Assembly (NCBI RefSeq): GCF_918697925.1
Contig: NZ_CAKKMF010000039.1
Location: 1 to 43,305, forward strand
Length of the DNA: 43,305 bases
DNA from: Arthrobacter sp. Bi26
GTDB lineage: Bacteria; Actinomycetota; Actinomycetes; Actinomycetales; Micrococcaceae
Direction: 5' to 3'
The position numbers and the translations under genes were made by a program. This document shows positions 1-8,617 of this stretch, piece by piece. The notes beneath the pieces are model-generated. The model made no database searches. It was given only the letters and a program-made list of their open reading frames with translations, and was not told the origin of the DNA. Positions within the stretch are counted from its first letter, which is position 1. Every line of letters begins with the position of its first letter.

Positions 1-27
1 CCCCAGCCAGGCCTCCGGTGGCCGCCG

Positions 28-67
28 GGTAAACATTCACACTGGGGAGAAGCTGTGGGTGTTTACC
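28..67. promoter_or_regulatory. Imperfect inverted repeat upstream of the HAD gene
   Basis: The arms GGTAAACATTCACA (28-41) and TGTGGGTGTTTACC (54-67) are complementary at 12 of 14 positions, with a 12-nt spacer. It lies about 75 nt before the likely HAD start, in a gene-less edge of the window. It could be an operator or simply part of the upstream gene's terminator. No T-tract follows. The function is inferred only from symmetry and position. Confidence 0.3.
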
Positions 68-142
68 ACAAGTTAACACGCTGCTGTGGCGTGTGTCCTA
101 GCGGCCGTCGGGGGTGTCTGCTCTACTTGTGAGATGACAACC

Positions 143-1099
143 ATGACTGAATCCTCAGTCGCCGGCAACGATGACCGGCGCACCACACACCAGAACACGA
201 CAGACAAGAACACGGCAGCCCCGATCACGGCAGCCCCGGTCAAGTCAGCCCCGATCAAGTCAGCCCCGATCAAGTCAGCGCGGGACAGAAGCGGCCGGAA
301 CGGCGCCGGCGAAAAGATGCTGATCGCACTGGACGTCGATGGCACCCTCGTGGACCACGACGGGCACATGTCGGTTCCCGTCCGCGAGGCCGCCCAGGCC
401 GTCGTGGCCGCCGGCCACCACGTCATGATCGCCACCGGCCGCTCCCTCAACGCCACGTTGCCCGTGATCGAACACATCGGGATCGACAACGGCTACGCCG
501 TGTGCTCCAACGGCGGTGTGATCCTGCGCGTCGACTCCGGGCTGCCGGACGGCTATGAAATCCTACACAAGGCAACATTTGACCCCGGGCCGGTGCTCCG
601 CGCCCTGCGCAAGCGGCTGCCCACTGCCAAGTACGCGCTCGAGGACGCGGACGGCAACTTCCTGTCCACCGAACGCTTCCAGGACGCCAGCTTCGGCGTC
701 GAAGCGGTCGGCGTCGACTTCCAGACCATGCTTGAGGCAACCGCCGTGCGCGTGGTGGTCTTCAGCTCGGAGAACACCCCCGAAGAGTTCAACACCGCGA
801 TCCGCCACATCGGGCTCGCCGGCGTGACGTATTCGGTGGGCTGGACGGCGTGGCTGGACATTGCCGCCGCCGGAGTCACAAAGGCCAGCGCGCTGGAACA
901 GCTCCGGGACCGGCTCAGCATTGAAGCGCACCGCACCATCGCCGTCGGGGACGGCCGCAACGACATCGAGATGCTGACCTGGGCGCGCCGTGGCGTGGCC
1001 ATGGGCCAGGCCCCCGTTGAAGTGATTGCCGCCGCAGATGAAGTGACGAAATCGGTCTACGACGACGGCGCCGCGCACGTGCTTCGCAGCCTCCTCTAG
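143..1099 (+). CDS. HAD-superfamily (Cof-type) sugar-phosphatase-like hydrolase
   Basis: The conserved core begins at ATG 317 with LIALDVDGTLVD, the HAD motif I carrying the nucleophile and acid Asp (DxDGT). Motif II is seen as MIATGRS and the C-terminal motif as VGDGRNDIEML with the Mg-binding Asp pair, which is typical of cytosolic Cof-like phosphatases of sugar phosphates or flavin/pyridoxal phosphates. The substrate cannot be read from sequence. The N-terminal ~58 residues before the core are low-complexity (Ala-Pro-Ile/Val-Lys-Ser repeats encoded by a 15-bp tandem repeat) and not part of the fold. The start is uncertain: ATG 134, ATG 143 or ATG 317 (the last removes the repeat). No convincing Shine-Dalgarno precedes any of them. 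It is convergent with the SatD-like gene. Confidence 0.85.
   Translation: MTESSVAGNDDRRTTHQNTTDKNTAAPITAAPVKSAPIKSAPIKSARDRSGRNGAGEKMLIALDVDGTLVDHDGHMSVPVREAAQAVVAAGHHVMIATGRSLNATLPVIEHIGIDNGYAVCSNGGVILRVDSGLPDGYEILHKATFDPGPVLRALRKRLPTAKYALEDADGNFLSTERFQDASFGVEAVGVDFQTMLEATAVRVVVFSSENTPEEFNTAIRHIGLAGVTYSVGWTAWLDIAAAGVTKASALEQLRDRLSIEAHRTIAVGDGRNDIEMLTWARRGVAMGQAPVEVIAAADEVTKSVYDDGAAHVLRSLL
216..279 (+). repeat. 15-bp tandem repeat, about 4 copies
   Basis: Four successive 15-bp units of the form CAGCCCCGATCAAGT start at 216, 231, 246 and 261, followed by a partial copy. The last two full units are identical. The period is a multiple of three, so copy-number change would keep the HAD frame open. 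The plus strand reads Ser/Thr-Ala-Pro-Ile/Val-Lys-type five-residue repeats. The antisense strand happens to read Ala-Asp-Leu-Ile-Gly, a pentapeptide-repeat-like pattern, which I regard as coincidence. Confidence 0.85.
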
Positions 1100-1114
1100 G
1101 CATCGCGGGGCGGA

Positions 1115-1133
1115 CGGTTCCCGGAAGGGACCG
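1115..1133. terminator. Short hairpin between convergent HAD and SatD-like genes
   Basis: CGGTTCCC-GGAA-GGGACCG folds into a 7-bp stem with one bulged T and a GGAA tetraloop, placed in the 40-nt gap between two convergent stop codons. There is no T-tract. It is plausibly a weak bidirectional terminator. Confidence 0.35.
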
Positions 1134-1139
1134 GGCCGG

Positions 1140-1739
1140 CTAGCGGACGTCCAGGATGAGGCCCAGGAGCCGTGCCGCGCCCGGCCGGGCCGCGTGCTCT
1201 TCGTTCCACTGGGACCGTGCCACGGCTTTGCTCACGGCCTGCGTAGTGATCCCGAGTTCCTCCGCGACTGCCTTCTGCTGACCCCGCACCCCCGGAGTGA
1301 GCAGGTCCAGCACCCGCCATTCCGCGTGGCTCCGGTCGTGCACAATGTGGCCCAGGAGGCGCAGGACGGCTTCGGCTTCTGCCGCAATATCGGCCAGCGG
1401 TCCCTCCACGGCCACCCGAACGCGGTCCTTGTGGTTCCGGAGGCGATCCACGGCGCGCCTGGCATAGATCAGCCCGTGTCCGGAGGCGTCCTTGATCTGG
1501 TTCGGCAGGGGTTCATTGACCGGTCCCACGCCAATGCCGACGTACCAGCTGCCGCTGCGCAGGGCGATCATGGCCGCTTCCACCGCCTGATGCGGACAGT
1601 CCACGATCCCCTGGACCTCGTCCTCCACGGAACGGTCGAAATCGAGGCGCGCCGGAATGTGCCGCAGGTCCCTCAGGAGCTGCGGCACGCGGTCGCCGTC
1701 GCGCCGGCTGTCGGTTTGATTGATGGTCAGCGTGAACAT
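1140..1739 (-). CDS. SatD-like family protein with C-terminal HTH
   Basis: About 199 residues from ATG 1739 (MFTLTINQTDSRRDGDRVP). The pattern matches what I know of the SatD family: an N-terminal SRR-x-x-DRV segment, a DFDRSVEDEVQGI acidic stretch where related proteins have GDE-x-Q, a GSWYVGIGVGPV core strand and an ARRAVD helix. The C-terminal third (LGHIVHDRSHAEWRVLDLLTPGVRGQQKAVAEELGITTQAVSKAVAR, seen in pieces) is a MarR/sigma-like helix-turn-helix with QKAVAEELGITTQAVSKAV as the recognition unit. GTG 1751 is an alternative start. It is divergent from the phosphoketolase gene, so it could regulate it, but no direct evidence exists. Its biochemical role is unknown. Confidence 0.65.
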   Translation of the reverse strand: MFTLTINQTDSRRDGDRVPQLLRDLRHIPARLDFDRSVEDEVQGIVDCPHQAVEAAMIALRSGSWYVGIGVGPVNEPLPNQIKDASGHGLIYARRAVDRLRNHKDRVRVAVEGPLADIAAEAEAVLRLLGHIVHDRSHAEWRVLDLLTPGVRGQQKAVAEELGITTQAVSKAVARSQWNEEHAARPGAARLLGLILDVR

Positions 1740-1877
1740 TCTGGATGACACATTACCTGCTGGCACTTGGGGGGCAAGTCGCCGGCAGCGCCCGTGGACC
1801 GGGGTTGTGTCCCGTCCGCCGGACGTGTTGCGATGGACAAAATACGCCGAGGCAGGACCACGGATGCGAGGACCCCA

Positions 1878-4340
1878 GTGAGCAGTGACATGTCCAGCAG
1901 TGACCTGAATGGAAGCACCCGCACTCAAATGCCGGCCGACGGCCCGATTCTGGCCGACCCGATCCCGGACGGTGCGGCCATGGACCTGGTGGACCGCTGG
2001 TGGCGGGCGGCGAACTATGTCTCAGTGGGGCAAATCTACCTCCGGTCCAATCCGCTGCTGCGCGAACCCCTCAGCGCAGAACACACAAAGTCCCGGCTCC
2101 TTGGCCACTGGGGGACCACGCCCGGACTGAATTTCGTCTATGCCCACCTGAACCGGGCCATCCGCCGGGACAGCCAGCAAATGCTGTTCGTCGCCGGTCC
2201 CGGCCATGGCGGCCCCGCATTGGTGGCCAACGCCTGGCTGGAAGGCACGTATTCGGAGATTTACGGGCACGTCGGCGACGACGAAGCCGGCCTGGCCGAG
2301 CTGTTCCGGCAGTTCTCCTACCCGGGAGGCATTCCAAGCCACGCCGCCCCTGAGACCCCCGGCTCGATCAGCGAAGGCGGCGAGCTCGGGTACTCACTCG
2401 CACACGCGTACGGGTCCGTCTTCGACAACCCGGAGCTGATCACCGCCGTCGTCATCGGTGACGGCGAAGCCGAGACCGGGCCGCTGGCCGCCAGCTGGCA
2501 TTCGCACAACTTCCTGGACCCGGCGGCCGACGGCGCGGTGCTGCCCATCCTGCACCTGAATGGCTACAAGATCGCCAACCCCACGATTTTGGCCCGCATG
2601 CCAGAAGCCCAGCTGGAACAGCTGCTGCGCGGCTACGGGCACGTCCCCCATTTCGTCACCGTGGCCGATCCGGTGGACACGGCCGCGGCCCACCGGGATT
2701 TTGCGGCCGCGCTGGACACCTGCCTGGCCCAGATCCGGACCATCCAGCAGGCCCACCGCAGCGGCCGGACGGCGCAGGACGGCACTGCGCAGGACGGGGC
2801 AGCGCAGTGGCCGATGATCGTGCTGCGTTCCCCCAAGGGCTGGACCGGGCCCAAGGAGGTGGACGGGCTGCAGGTGGAGGGGACCTGGCGCAGCCACCAG
2901 GTTCCGCTGGGCGAGGTCAGCACCAACCCCGAGCACCTGAGCCAGCTGCAGCAGTGGCTCGAGTCCTACCGGCCCCAGGAACTCTTCGACGGCCGCGGAC
3001 GGCTGCTGCCGGAGACGGCCAGGAACGCCCCTGCCGGCCCGCTGCGGATGAGCGCAAACCCTCACGCCAACGGCGGGCTGCTGCTGCGTCCGCTCATCCT
3101 GCCGGACTACCGCCAGCACGCCGTCGACGTCGCCGAACCCGGCATCGAGCGGATCAGTCCGATGATGACGCTCGGACCCTGGCTGCGGGACGTTATTGCC
3201 CTGAACCCGGACACCTTCCGGCTCTTGGGCCCGGACGAGACCGCATCGAACCGGCTGCAGGCCGTCTACGACGCCACCGACAAGGTCTGGCAGTACAGGA
3301 TTGATGCGCTGGATGAGCATATTGCCCGCGCCGGGCGGGTGATGGAAGTCCTCAGCGAACACCTCTGCCAGGGCTGGCTCGAGGGGTACCTGCTGACCGG
3401 CCGGCACGGGGTGTTCAACTGCTATGAGGCGTTCATCCACATTGTCGATTCGATGTTCAACCAGCACGCCAAGTGGCTCAAGGTCCACCGGCAGCTGCCG
3501 TGGCGCCAGCCCGTGGCCTCGCTGAACTACCTGTTGTCCTCCCATGTGTGGCAGCAGGATCATAACGGTTTTTCGCACCAGGACCCTGGCTTCATTGACC
3601 ACGCCGTCAACAAGAAGGCCGAGATCATCCGGGTCTACCTGCCGCCGGACGCCAACACACTGCTGGCCGTGATGGAGCACTGCCTGGACTCCCGCGACTA
3701 CATCAACATCGTGGTCAGCGGAAAGCAGCCCTCGCCAACCTGGCTCGGGCCGGACGAGTCCTCGCACCATTGCCGCCGCGGCCTGGGCATCTGGGAGTTC
3801 GCCGGCTCCGAAGTCAGCGGTGAGGAGCCCGACGTCGTCCTGGCCTGCGCCGGCGATGTCCCCACAGTCGAAACCGTTGCCGCGGCCGAGCTCTTGAAGC
3901 AGGGGGCGCCCGGGCTGAAAGTGCGGGTGGTCAACGTGGTGGACCTCATGCGGCTCCAGGACGCCAGCGAGCACCCTCACGGGCTGACGTCCCGGGACTT
4001 CGACGGCATTTTCACGGCGGACAAACCGGTGATCTTCGCCTACCACGGCTATCCCGCGCTGATCCACCGGCTGACGTACCGGCGCACCAACCGGGAGGGT
4101 TTGCATGTGCGCGGCTACAAGGAGGAAGGCACCACCACGACCCCCTTCGACATGGCCATGCTGAACGGGATCGACCGGTTCCAGCTGGCAATTGACGCGA
4201 TCGACCGGGTCCCAGGGTTGTCCGAGAAGCACTCGCTGCTGCGCCAGTCCCTGCAGGACAGCCGCATGCGCGCCCGTGACCACACCCGGGAGCACGGCGA
4301 GGACCCGGCCGCGATCAGCAACTGGTCGCTGCGAGAGTAG
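1878..4340 (+). CDS. xfp: Xylulose-5-phosphate/fructose-6-phosphate phosphoketolase
   Basis: A TPP-dependent enzyme cleaving xylulose-5-P (and usually fructose-6-P) with phosphate to acetyl-phosphate plus glyceraldehyde-3-P or erythrose-4-P, in the cytosol. About 820 residues, the normal family length. Recognisable family segments are [16 protein letters not shown] near the N terminus, [47 protein letters not shown], the TPP/Mg motif [11 protein letters not shown] and, later, [12 protein letters not shown] and HRLTYRR. GTG 1878 is preceded by GAGGA (1868-1872) at 5 nt, better than any upstream codon. ATG 1890 is the alternative. A short Gln-Asp-Gly repeat near 2776-2805 (CAGGACGG-type units) interrupts a poorly conserved linker. 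It is monocistronic: divergent from the SatD-like gene and convergent with the DUF429 gene. Confidence 0.96.
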   Translation: MSSDMSSSDLNGSTRTQMPADGPILADPIPDGAAMDLVDRWWRAANYVSVGQIYLRSNPLLREPLSAEHTKSRLLGHWGTTPGLNFVYAHLNRAIRRDSQQMLFVAGPGHGGPALVANAWLEGTYSEIYGHVGDDEAGLAELFRQFSYPGGIPSHAAPETPGSISEGGELGYSLAHAYGSVFDNPELITAVVIGDGEAETGPLAASWHSHNFLDPAADGAVLPILHLNGYKIANPTILARMPEAQLEQLLRGYGHVPHFVTVADPVDTAAAHRDFAAALDTCLAQIRTIQQAHRSGRTAQDGTAQDGAAQWPMIVLRSPKGWTGPKEVDGLQVEGTWRSHQVPLGEVSTNPEHLSQLQQWLESYRPQELFDGRGRLLPETARNAPAGPLRMSANPHANGGLLLRPLILPDYRQHAVDVAEPGIERISPMMTLGPWLRDVIALNPDTFRLLGPDETASNRLQAVYDATDKVWQYRIDALDEHIARAGRVMEVLSEHLCQGWLEGYLLTGRHGVFNCYEAFIHIVDSMFNQHAKWLKVHRQLPWRQPVASLNYLLSSHVWQQDHNGFSHQDPGFIDHAVNKKAEIIRVYLPPDANTLLAVMEHCLDSRDYINIVVSGKQPSPTWLGPDESSHHCRRGLGIWEFAGSEVSGEEPDVVLACAGDVPTVETVAAAELLKQGAPGLKVRVVNVVDLMRLQDASEHPHGLTSRDFDGIFTADKPVIFAYHGYPALIHRLTYRRTNREGLHVRGYKEEGTTTTPFDMAMLNGIDRFQLAIDAIDRVPGLSEKHSLLRQSLQDSRMRARDHTREHGEDPAAISNWSLRE

Positions 4341-4357
4341 CCCCTCCGTCGGGGCTA
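4338..4357. terminator. Bidirectional hairpin formed by two convergent stop codons
   Basis: TAGCCCC-TCCGTC-GGGGCTA is a perfect 7-bp stem with a 6-nt loop. The first three bases (4338-4340) are the xfp stop TAG. The last three (4355-4357, CTA) are the complement of the DUF429 stop TAG. The two stop codons therefore pair with each other. No U-tract follows on either strand. Confidence 0.6.
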
Positions 4358-5107
4358 GCCCGAGAGCTCTTGCAGCCCGCCCCGGGGGATGTGGATCCAG
4401 CCCTCGGTCAGGGCGGCCCGGCGATGTCCGTCATCGGGGTGCAGCGTCCTGCCCAGGGCCACTGCCCGCGCGGTCAGGGAGGCGATGAGGGCGTCGAACA
4501 TGTCATCGGAGGCGGCCAGCCGGTCATCATGTCCGGCCAGGTCCAGCCACGGTGCGGCCGTCGACAGCGCGTCCAGGGCCACTGCCAGCCGCTCCGTTTC
4601 CGGTGCGCCCCGCCCCTTGTAGCCGCGGGTCGGCAGGCCCCACAATTTCAGCGAAGCCGCCGGGTACACCTCGGCGAGCCGGCCGCTGCCGTCCCTGGCC
4701 TGCACCCCGAATTCCCGGGCGATCTTTGCCTGGATGACGGCACAACGCATCGCCGGGTGGGCCAGCCGGTCAGCGGAGACGCTGAGCGGGATCAGGCCCG
4801 TTTGGCCGGTGACGAACCTGTCTGTGTCCCGGTAGGCCAGCAGCCGGCGGCCTTCGATCCCGTCATGGTCCAGCACCGGATGGGCGTCGAAGTTCAGGTG
4901 CCCGGCGATAAAGGGAAGAAACGCGTCCGGCCAGCCCAGGGGGCAGTCGATTCCCGTCATGTCGCTGGTGCCGAAGAGCCGGAGGATCTCCTCGTCGCCA
5001 ATGTCCAGGGACAGTTGCGCCAGGCGTGCCGCGCCGTCGGCCCATTCGATGACCGCCACCGCCGTTTTCTTCTCGGCGGCAGCGAGGTCGACGCCGAGGG
5101 TCCTCAC
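4355..5107 (-). CDS. DUF429 family protein (predicted RNase H-like nuclease fold)
   Basis: 250 residues starting at GTG 5107 with MRTLGVDLAAAEKKTAVAVIEW, the first beta-strand and Asp typical of the DUF429/RNase H-like fold. GIDCPLGWP carries the second acidic residue, and later AYRDTDRF and DDMFDALIASLTARA follow the family order. The molecular function of DUF429 proteins is not established. A nuclease role is only a fold-based suggestion. It lies downstream of ppa on the same strand but is separated from it by a strong terminator hairpin. No clear Shine-Dalgarno is seen before GTG 5107, so the start is moderately uncertain. Confidence 0.8.
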   Translation of the reverse strand: MRTLGVDLAAAEKKTAVAVIEWADGAARLAQLSLDIGDEEILRLFGTSDMTGIDCPLGWPDAFLPFIAGHLNFDAHPVLDHDGIEGRRLLAYRDTDRFVTGQTGLIPLSVSADRLAHPAMRCAVIQAKIAREFGVQARDGSGRLAEVYPAASLKLWGLPTRGYKGRGAPETERLAVALDALSTAAPWLDLAGHDDRLAASDDMFDALIASLTARAVALGRTLHPDDGHRRAALTEGWIHIPRGGLQELSG

Positions 5108-5131
5108 CGTTGCGCCATCAGTAAATAAAGA

Positions 5132-5192
5132 AACGCGGGGTCACTTGCCGCCCGATCCGGAGGTCCGGATGGGCGGCAAGCGACCCCGCGTT
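5132..5192 (-). terminator. Very strong intrinsic terminator downstream of ppa
   Basis: A nearly 30-bp imperfect hairpin. AACGCGGGGTC (5132-5142) pairs with GACCCCGCGTT (5182-5192), CTTGCCGCCC (5144-5153) with GGGCGGCAAG (5171-5180), and ATCCGG (5155-5160) with CCGGAT (5165-5170), around a 4-nt loop. One A/C mismatch and one bulged G interrupt it. Read on the minus strand it is followed by TTTCTTTATTTAC, so it should terminate ppa transcripts efficiently. Confidence 0.9.
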
Positions 5193-5207
5193 GGAGCGCA
5201 GAAACGG

Positions 5208-5699
5208 TCAGTGGCCGGCTGCCGGAACGTAGCGCTTGATGGACGCAGCCAGTTCGGCTTCGGCGGCGGCGCGGTCGCCCCAACCTTCGGCCTTGACCCA
5301 CTTGCCCGGCTCCAGGTCCTTGTAGCGGGTAAAGAAGTGCTCGATTTCCTTGATCAGGAACTCGCTGACATCGCTGATCTCTTTGATGTGGTCGAACCGG
5401 GCATCGGTCGGGACGCACAGGACCTTGGCGTCCCCGCCGCCGTCGTCGGTCATGTTGAAAACGCCGATCGGGCGGGACTCGACGATCACGCCGGGGTAAA
5501 GGTCGAAGTCCTGCAGGAGCACCAGTGCGTCCAGCGGATCTCCATCCTCACCCAGGGTGTTCTCGAAGAAACCGTAGTGGGTGGGGTACTGCATCGACGT
5601 GAACAGGACGCGGTCCAGGCGGACGCGGCCGGTCTCGTGGTCGACTTCGTACTTGACGCGCGATCCCTTGGGGATCTCGATGGTCACGTCATGCTTCAT
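5208..5699 (-). CDS. ppa: Inorganic pyrophosphatase (family I)
   Basis: Hydrolyses pyrophosphate to two phosphates, pulling biosynthetic reactions forward in the cytosol. It has 163 residues, the usual bacterial length. It begins [20 protein letters not shown] and contains the metal-binding signature around [13 protein letters not shown] with the clustered Asp residues, plus [11 protein letters not shown] and [17 protein letters not shown] 5699 is chosen because AAGGAG lies about 5 nt before it. An upstream in-frame ATG at 5741 lacks that support. It is divergent from dacB (142-nt intergenic region), which is also its neighbour in mycobacteria as I recall. Confidence 0.97.
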   Translation of the reverse strand: MKHDVTIEIPKGSRVKYEVDHETGRVRLDRVLFTSMQYPTHYGFFENTLGEDGDPLDALVLLQDFDLYPGVIVESRPIGVFNMTDDGGGDAKVLCVPTDARFDHIKEISDVSEFLIKEIEHFFTRYKDLEPGKWVKAEGWGDRAAAEAELAASIKRYVPAAGH

Positions 5700-5840
5700 G
5701 GAATGCTCCTTGACGAATTCAGGGGTGCGCGGCACGTGCATAAGGGCTGTCGGTGCCGCCGACTACTATTGAGGATATAGCGAGAGGCGCTGGTTTCAGG
5801 AACTAGTGGGGACATTTCAGGACTAAGGACCAGCAGCAGC

Positions 5841-7343
5841 ATGAAACCGAGAACCAGCCGCGCGGGCACCGAACAGGCGGCCGGCAGGATTCGCGGGATC
5901 CCCGTACTGCTGCTCCAGACCCTCCTGGTGGTAGCGGTGGCACTGCCCGCCGGCATCGCCATCGCCCCGGCATTCCTCGGCCCTGACCGGCCCTTCGGCG
6001 CCTCGCAGGCAGCCCCGCCCTGGCAGCAGATCCCCGCCACGCTGAGCGCCCCCGGCAGCGGTGCCGCTGGAATCGGGCCCCTCAGCGATAACGCGCCAGT
6101 CCCAGCCGGCGCTGCCCTCGCGGCGCAGCTCAACGGGACGCTAAAGCCCGACGGCGCCGGCTCCTTCACCGGGATCGTCCAGGATGCCACCACGGGGCAG
6201 GTGCTCTTTGACCGCGCGGCCGACGAGGCCCGCATTCCGGCGTCGAACATGAAGCTCCTCACAGCGGGCGCGGCCCTGCGCGTCCTGGGCCCGGACCGCC
6301 GCTTCAGCACCCGGGTGGTGGCGGGGCCAACCCCCGGCTCGGTGGTCCTGACCGGCGGGGGCGACGTCCTCCTGGGCTCCGGAGAATCCGCCCCCGGGGC
6401 CGTTCTGGGCCGTGCCGGGCTCGCGACGCTCGCCGACGCGACGGTCGAGGCCCTCCAGGCCGGCGGCGTGACCGGCGCCGTGAGCGTCCTGCTGGATGAC
6501 TCCCTCTTCACCGGCCCCTCGCTCAGCCAGGCATGGAGCCCCGAGGACGTGGCCGCCGGGGAGATGGCCCCGCTGTACCCGCTGGCCCTGAACTCCGCCA
6601 GGTTCGATCCCGCCAAGACCACCGGACCCCGCCCGCAGGACGGGGCCATGACCGCCGCCGAGGCGTTCGCCGCCCGGCTCGCGGCGGCCGCGGCGGCCGC
6701 GGGGCTGTCCGTGGCCCCCGGGGTCGCCCGGATCGGCGCCGGCGCACCGGACAGCGCATACGACAGCGCACACGCCAAGGTCCTGGCCGAGGTCCAGTCC
6801 GCCACGGTGGGGCAGCAGGTGGACTTCATGCTGCAGACCTCGGACAACTATCTCGCCGAGGTGATGGGACGGATGACCGCCCTCGGCGCCGGCCGGCCCG
6901 GCAGCAGCGACGACGCCATTGCCGCCGTGCTGGCGCAGGTCCGGGATATGGGCGTTCCCACGGACGCCCTCCGGGCCGCGGACGTCTCCGGCCTGGCCCT
7001 GGCCAACAGGGTCTCGGCCCGGCAGCTCACGGACGTGGTCCGGGCCATGACCTCGGGGACAGACGCCCGGCTGCGCGCCGCCCTCAGCGGGTTCCCGGTA
7101 GCCGGTCTCACCGGCACGCTGGGGGACCGGTACACGGACGCGGCTTCGGCCGCGGGCGCCGGGCTGGTCCGCGCCAAGACGGGCACGCTGAACACGGTCA
7201 TTGCGCTCAGCGGCTACGTCGTCGACGCCGACGGCCGGCTTCTGGTCTTTTCGTTCGTCGGCAACGGGCTGACCCCGGGTGCCGCGAACAAGGCCGCGCT
7301 GGACCGCTCCGCCGCTGTCCTCGCCGGCTGCGGCTGCCGCTGA
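5841..7343 (+). CDS. dacB: D-alanyl-D-alanine carboxypeptidase/endopeptidase (PBP4 type)
   Basis: A peptidoglycan-trimming penicillin-binding protein, acting outside the membrane. 500 residues. A cytoplasmic tail of ~20 is followed by one hydrophobic signal-anchor (about 20-45, PVLLLQTLLVVAVALPAG). The active-site serine is in SNMK (Ser135, SxxK), the second motif is SDN (Ser334) and the third KTG (Lys446). The long segment between SxxK and SxN is the inserted domain characteristic of the PBP4/S13 family. An AAGG-type Shine-Dalgarno lies about 12 nt upstream of ATG 5841, slightly far. First of a same-strand run dacB, metalloprotease, tilS, hpt. Confidence 0.93.
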   Translation: MKPRTSRAGTEQAAGRIRGIPVLLLQTLLVVAVALPAGIAIAPAFLGPDRPFGASQAAPPWQQIPATLSAPGSGAAGIGPLSDNAPVPAGAALAAQLNGTLKPDGAGSFTGIVQDATTGQVLFDRAADEARIPASNMKLLTAGAALRVLGPDRRFSTRVVAGPTPGSVVLTGGGDVLLGSGESAPGAVLGRAGLATLADATVEALQAGGVTGAVSVLLDDSLFTGPSLSQAWSPEDVAAGEMAPLYPLALNSARFDPAKTTGPRPQDGAMTAAEAFAARLAAAAAAAGLSVAPGVARIGAGAPDSAYDSAHAKVLAEVQSATVGQQVDFMLQTSDNYLAEVMGRMTALGAGRPGSSDDAIAAVLAQVRDMGVPTDALRAADVSGLALANRVSARQLTDVVRAMTSGTDARLRAALSGFPVAGLTGTLGDRYTDAASAAGAGLVRAKTGTLNTVIALSGYVVDADGRLLVFSFVGNGLTPGAANKAALDRSAAVLAGCGCR

Positions 7344-7445
7344 CAGTCGGCGGCCCGGCTGGACCCCGGTGCCCGCCCGTGACTTGGGCCGGCTGGTTCG
7401 CCGGTCAGCGAAAATTAAGGCGGATTGTCGGGCCTCTGTGTTCTG

Positions 7446-8612
7446 ATGGATCCCATGGAGCCCTCTGCACGCGAGACATCAAGCAAGCCATCACCAAGGA
7501 CGCCGAGTGGGACATCAAGCGAGGTCCAGGCCCAAGATCTCATCAACTGGGAGCTCGCCGCGTCCACGGCGGCCCGCCTGACCCCGGCGGGCCCTGTTTT
7601 GAGCGCTGCCGAGATCGGCGCCGCCGTCGAGAACCTGCGGCTCATGGCGGACATTTCCGTGCCGCACGTCCACGACATCACCGGCCTTGACGCCGCCCGG
7701 GACCTGCGCGACTCCGAGGTCCTCGTGGTGGACAGGGCCTCATGGGCCAAGGCCAACACGCAAAGCTTCGCCGTCATGCTCAAGCCCGCCATGGAAAAGC
7801 TGCTGGAGGGCCGCGGATCCCTCAGCCCCGGAGCTGCCGGCGTCAGCGCGGCCATCACGGGCAGCCAGCTCGGCGCCATCCTGGCCTTCCTTTCCAGCAA
7901 AGTCCTGGGCCAGTACGATCCCTTCTCCGCGTTGGCTGAAAACTCCACGGCCCCCGCATCCGGGCGCCTGCTGCTTGTCGCTCCGAACATCATCTCCGTG
8001 GAACGCGAATTGAACGTCGAGCCCGCGGACTTCCGGCTCTGGGTCTGCCTCCACGAACAGACGCACCGGGTGCAGTTTGCCGCCGCCCCGTGGCTGCGGC
8101 ACCACATGCTCCAAGAGATCGAAAACCTGAGCGGGCTGTTGCTGGGCAACGTCGATTCCCTGATGGAACGGGCCTCCGCGGCCGCGAAGTCGCTGAAGGA
8201 CCGCGCGGCACCCGGCGCCGCGCCCGGACGTGGCGCCATCCTGGACCTGCTCCAGAACCCGGAGGAAAAGGCGGCCCTGTCCCGCCTGACGGCTCTCATG
8301 AGCCTGCTCGAGGGCCACGCCACTGTTGTCATGGACGCCGTGGACGCCAGCATCGTCCCCTCGGTGAAGACCATCCGGCAGCGTTTCAATGCCCGCGGCC
8401 AGGACCGCGGCATGATAGAGAAGTTCATCCGCAACCTGCTCGGCCTCGACGCCAAGATGCGCCAGTACACTGACGGCGCCAAGTTCGTCCGGGAAGTGGT
8501 GGACGCCGCCGGCATGGCAGGCTTCAACAAGGTCTGGGAGTCCGCTGAGCATCTCCCCAGCGAACCCGAGATCCACGACTCCAAGCTCTGGCTCGACCGG
8601 ATGGGCCTCTAA
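7446..8612 (+). CDS. Zinc-dependent metalloprotease family protein (DUF2342 type)
   Basis: About 388 residues. The zinc-binding HExxH is HEQTHRVQF (His203, His207), within DFRLWVCLHEQTHRVQFAAAPWLRHHM. This is the actinobacterial family sometimes labelled coenzyme F420 biosynthesis-associated protein. The true substrate is unknown. The glutamate ligand is probably in the downstream LLEGHATVVMDAVD helix. It sits directly before tilS (5-nt gap), as its homologue does in mycobacteria as I recall. The start is uncertain: ATG 7446, ATG 7455, or TTG 7425, which alone has an AAGG (7417-7420) a few nt upstream. Confidence 0.85.
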   Translation: MDPMEPSARETSSKPSPRTPSGTSSEVQAQDLINWELAASTAARLTPAGPVLSAAEIGAAVENLRLMADISVPHVHDITGLDAARDLRDSEVLVVDRASWAKANTQSFAVMLKPAMEKLLEGRGSLSPGAAGVSAAITGSQLGAILAFLSSKVLGQYDPFSALAENSTAPASGRLLLVAPNIISVERELNVEPADFRLWVCLHEQTHRVQFAAAPWLRHHMLQEIENLSGLLLGNVDSLMERASAAAKSLKDRAAPGAAPGRGAILDLLQNPEEKAALSRLTALMSLLEGHATVVMDAVDASIVPSVKTIRQRFNARGQDRGMIEKFIRNLLGLDAKMRQYTDGAKFVREVVDAAGMAGFNKVWESAEHLPSEPEIHDSKLWLDRMGL

Positions 8613-8617
8613 CCGTC

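Noticed and set aside
73..489. Antisense frame opposite the HAD N-terminus containing ADLIG pentapeptide-type repeats
   Set aside because: The pattern follows automatically from the 15-bp tandem repeat on the plus strand. The rest of the frame has no recognisable fold and overlaps the conserved HAD motif I region.
5699..5741. Longer ppa starting at ATG 5741
   Set aside because: The extra 14 residues are absent from the usual family length, and AAGGAG sits just before ATG 5699.
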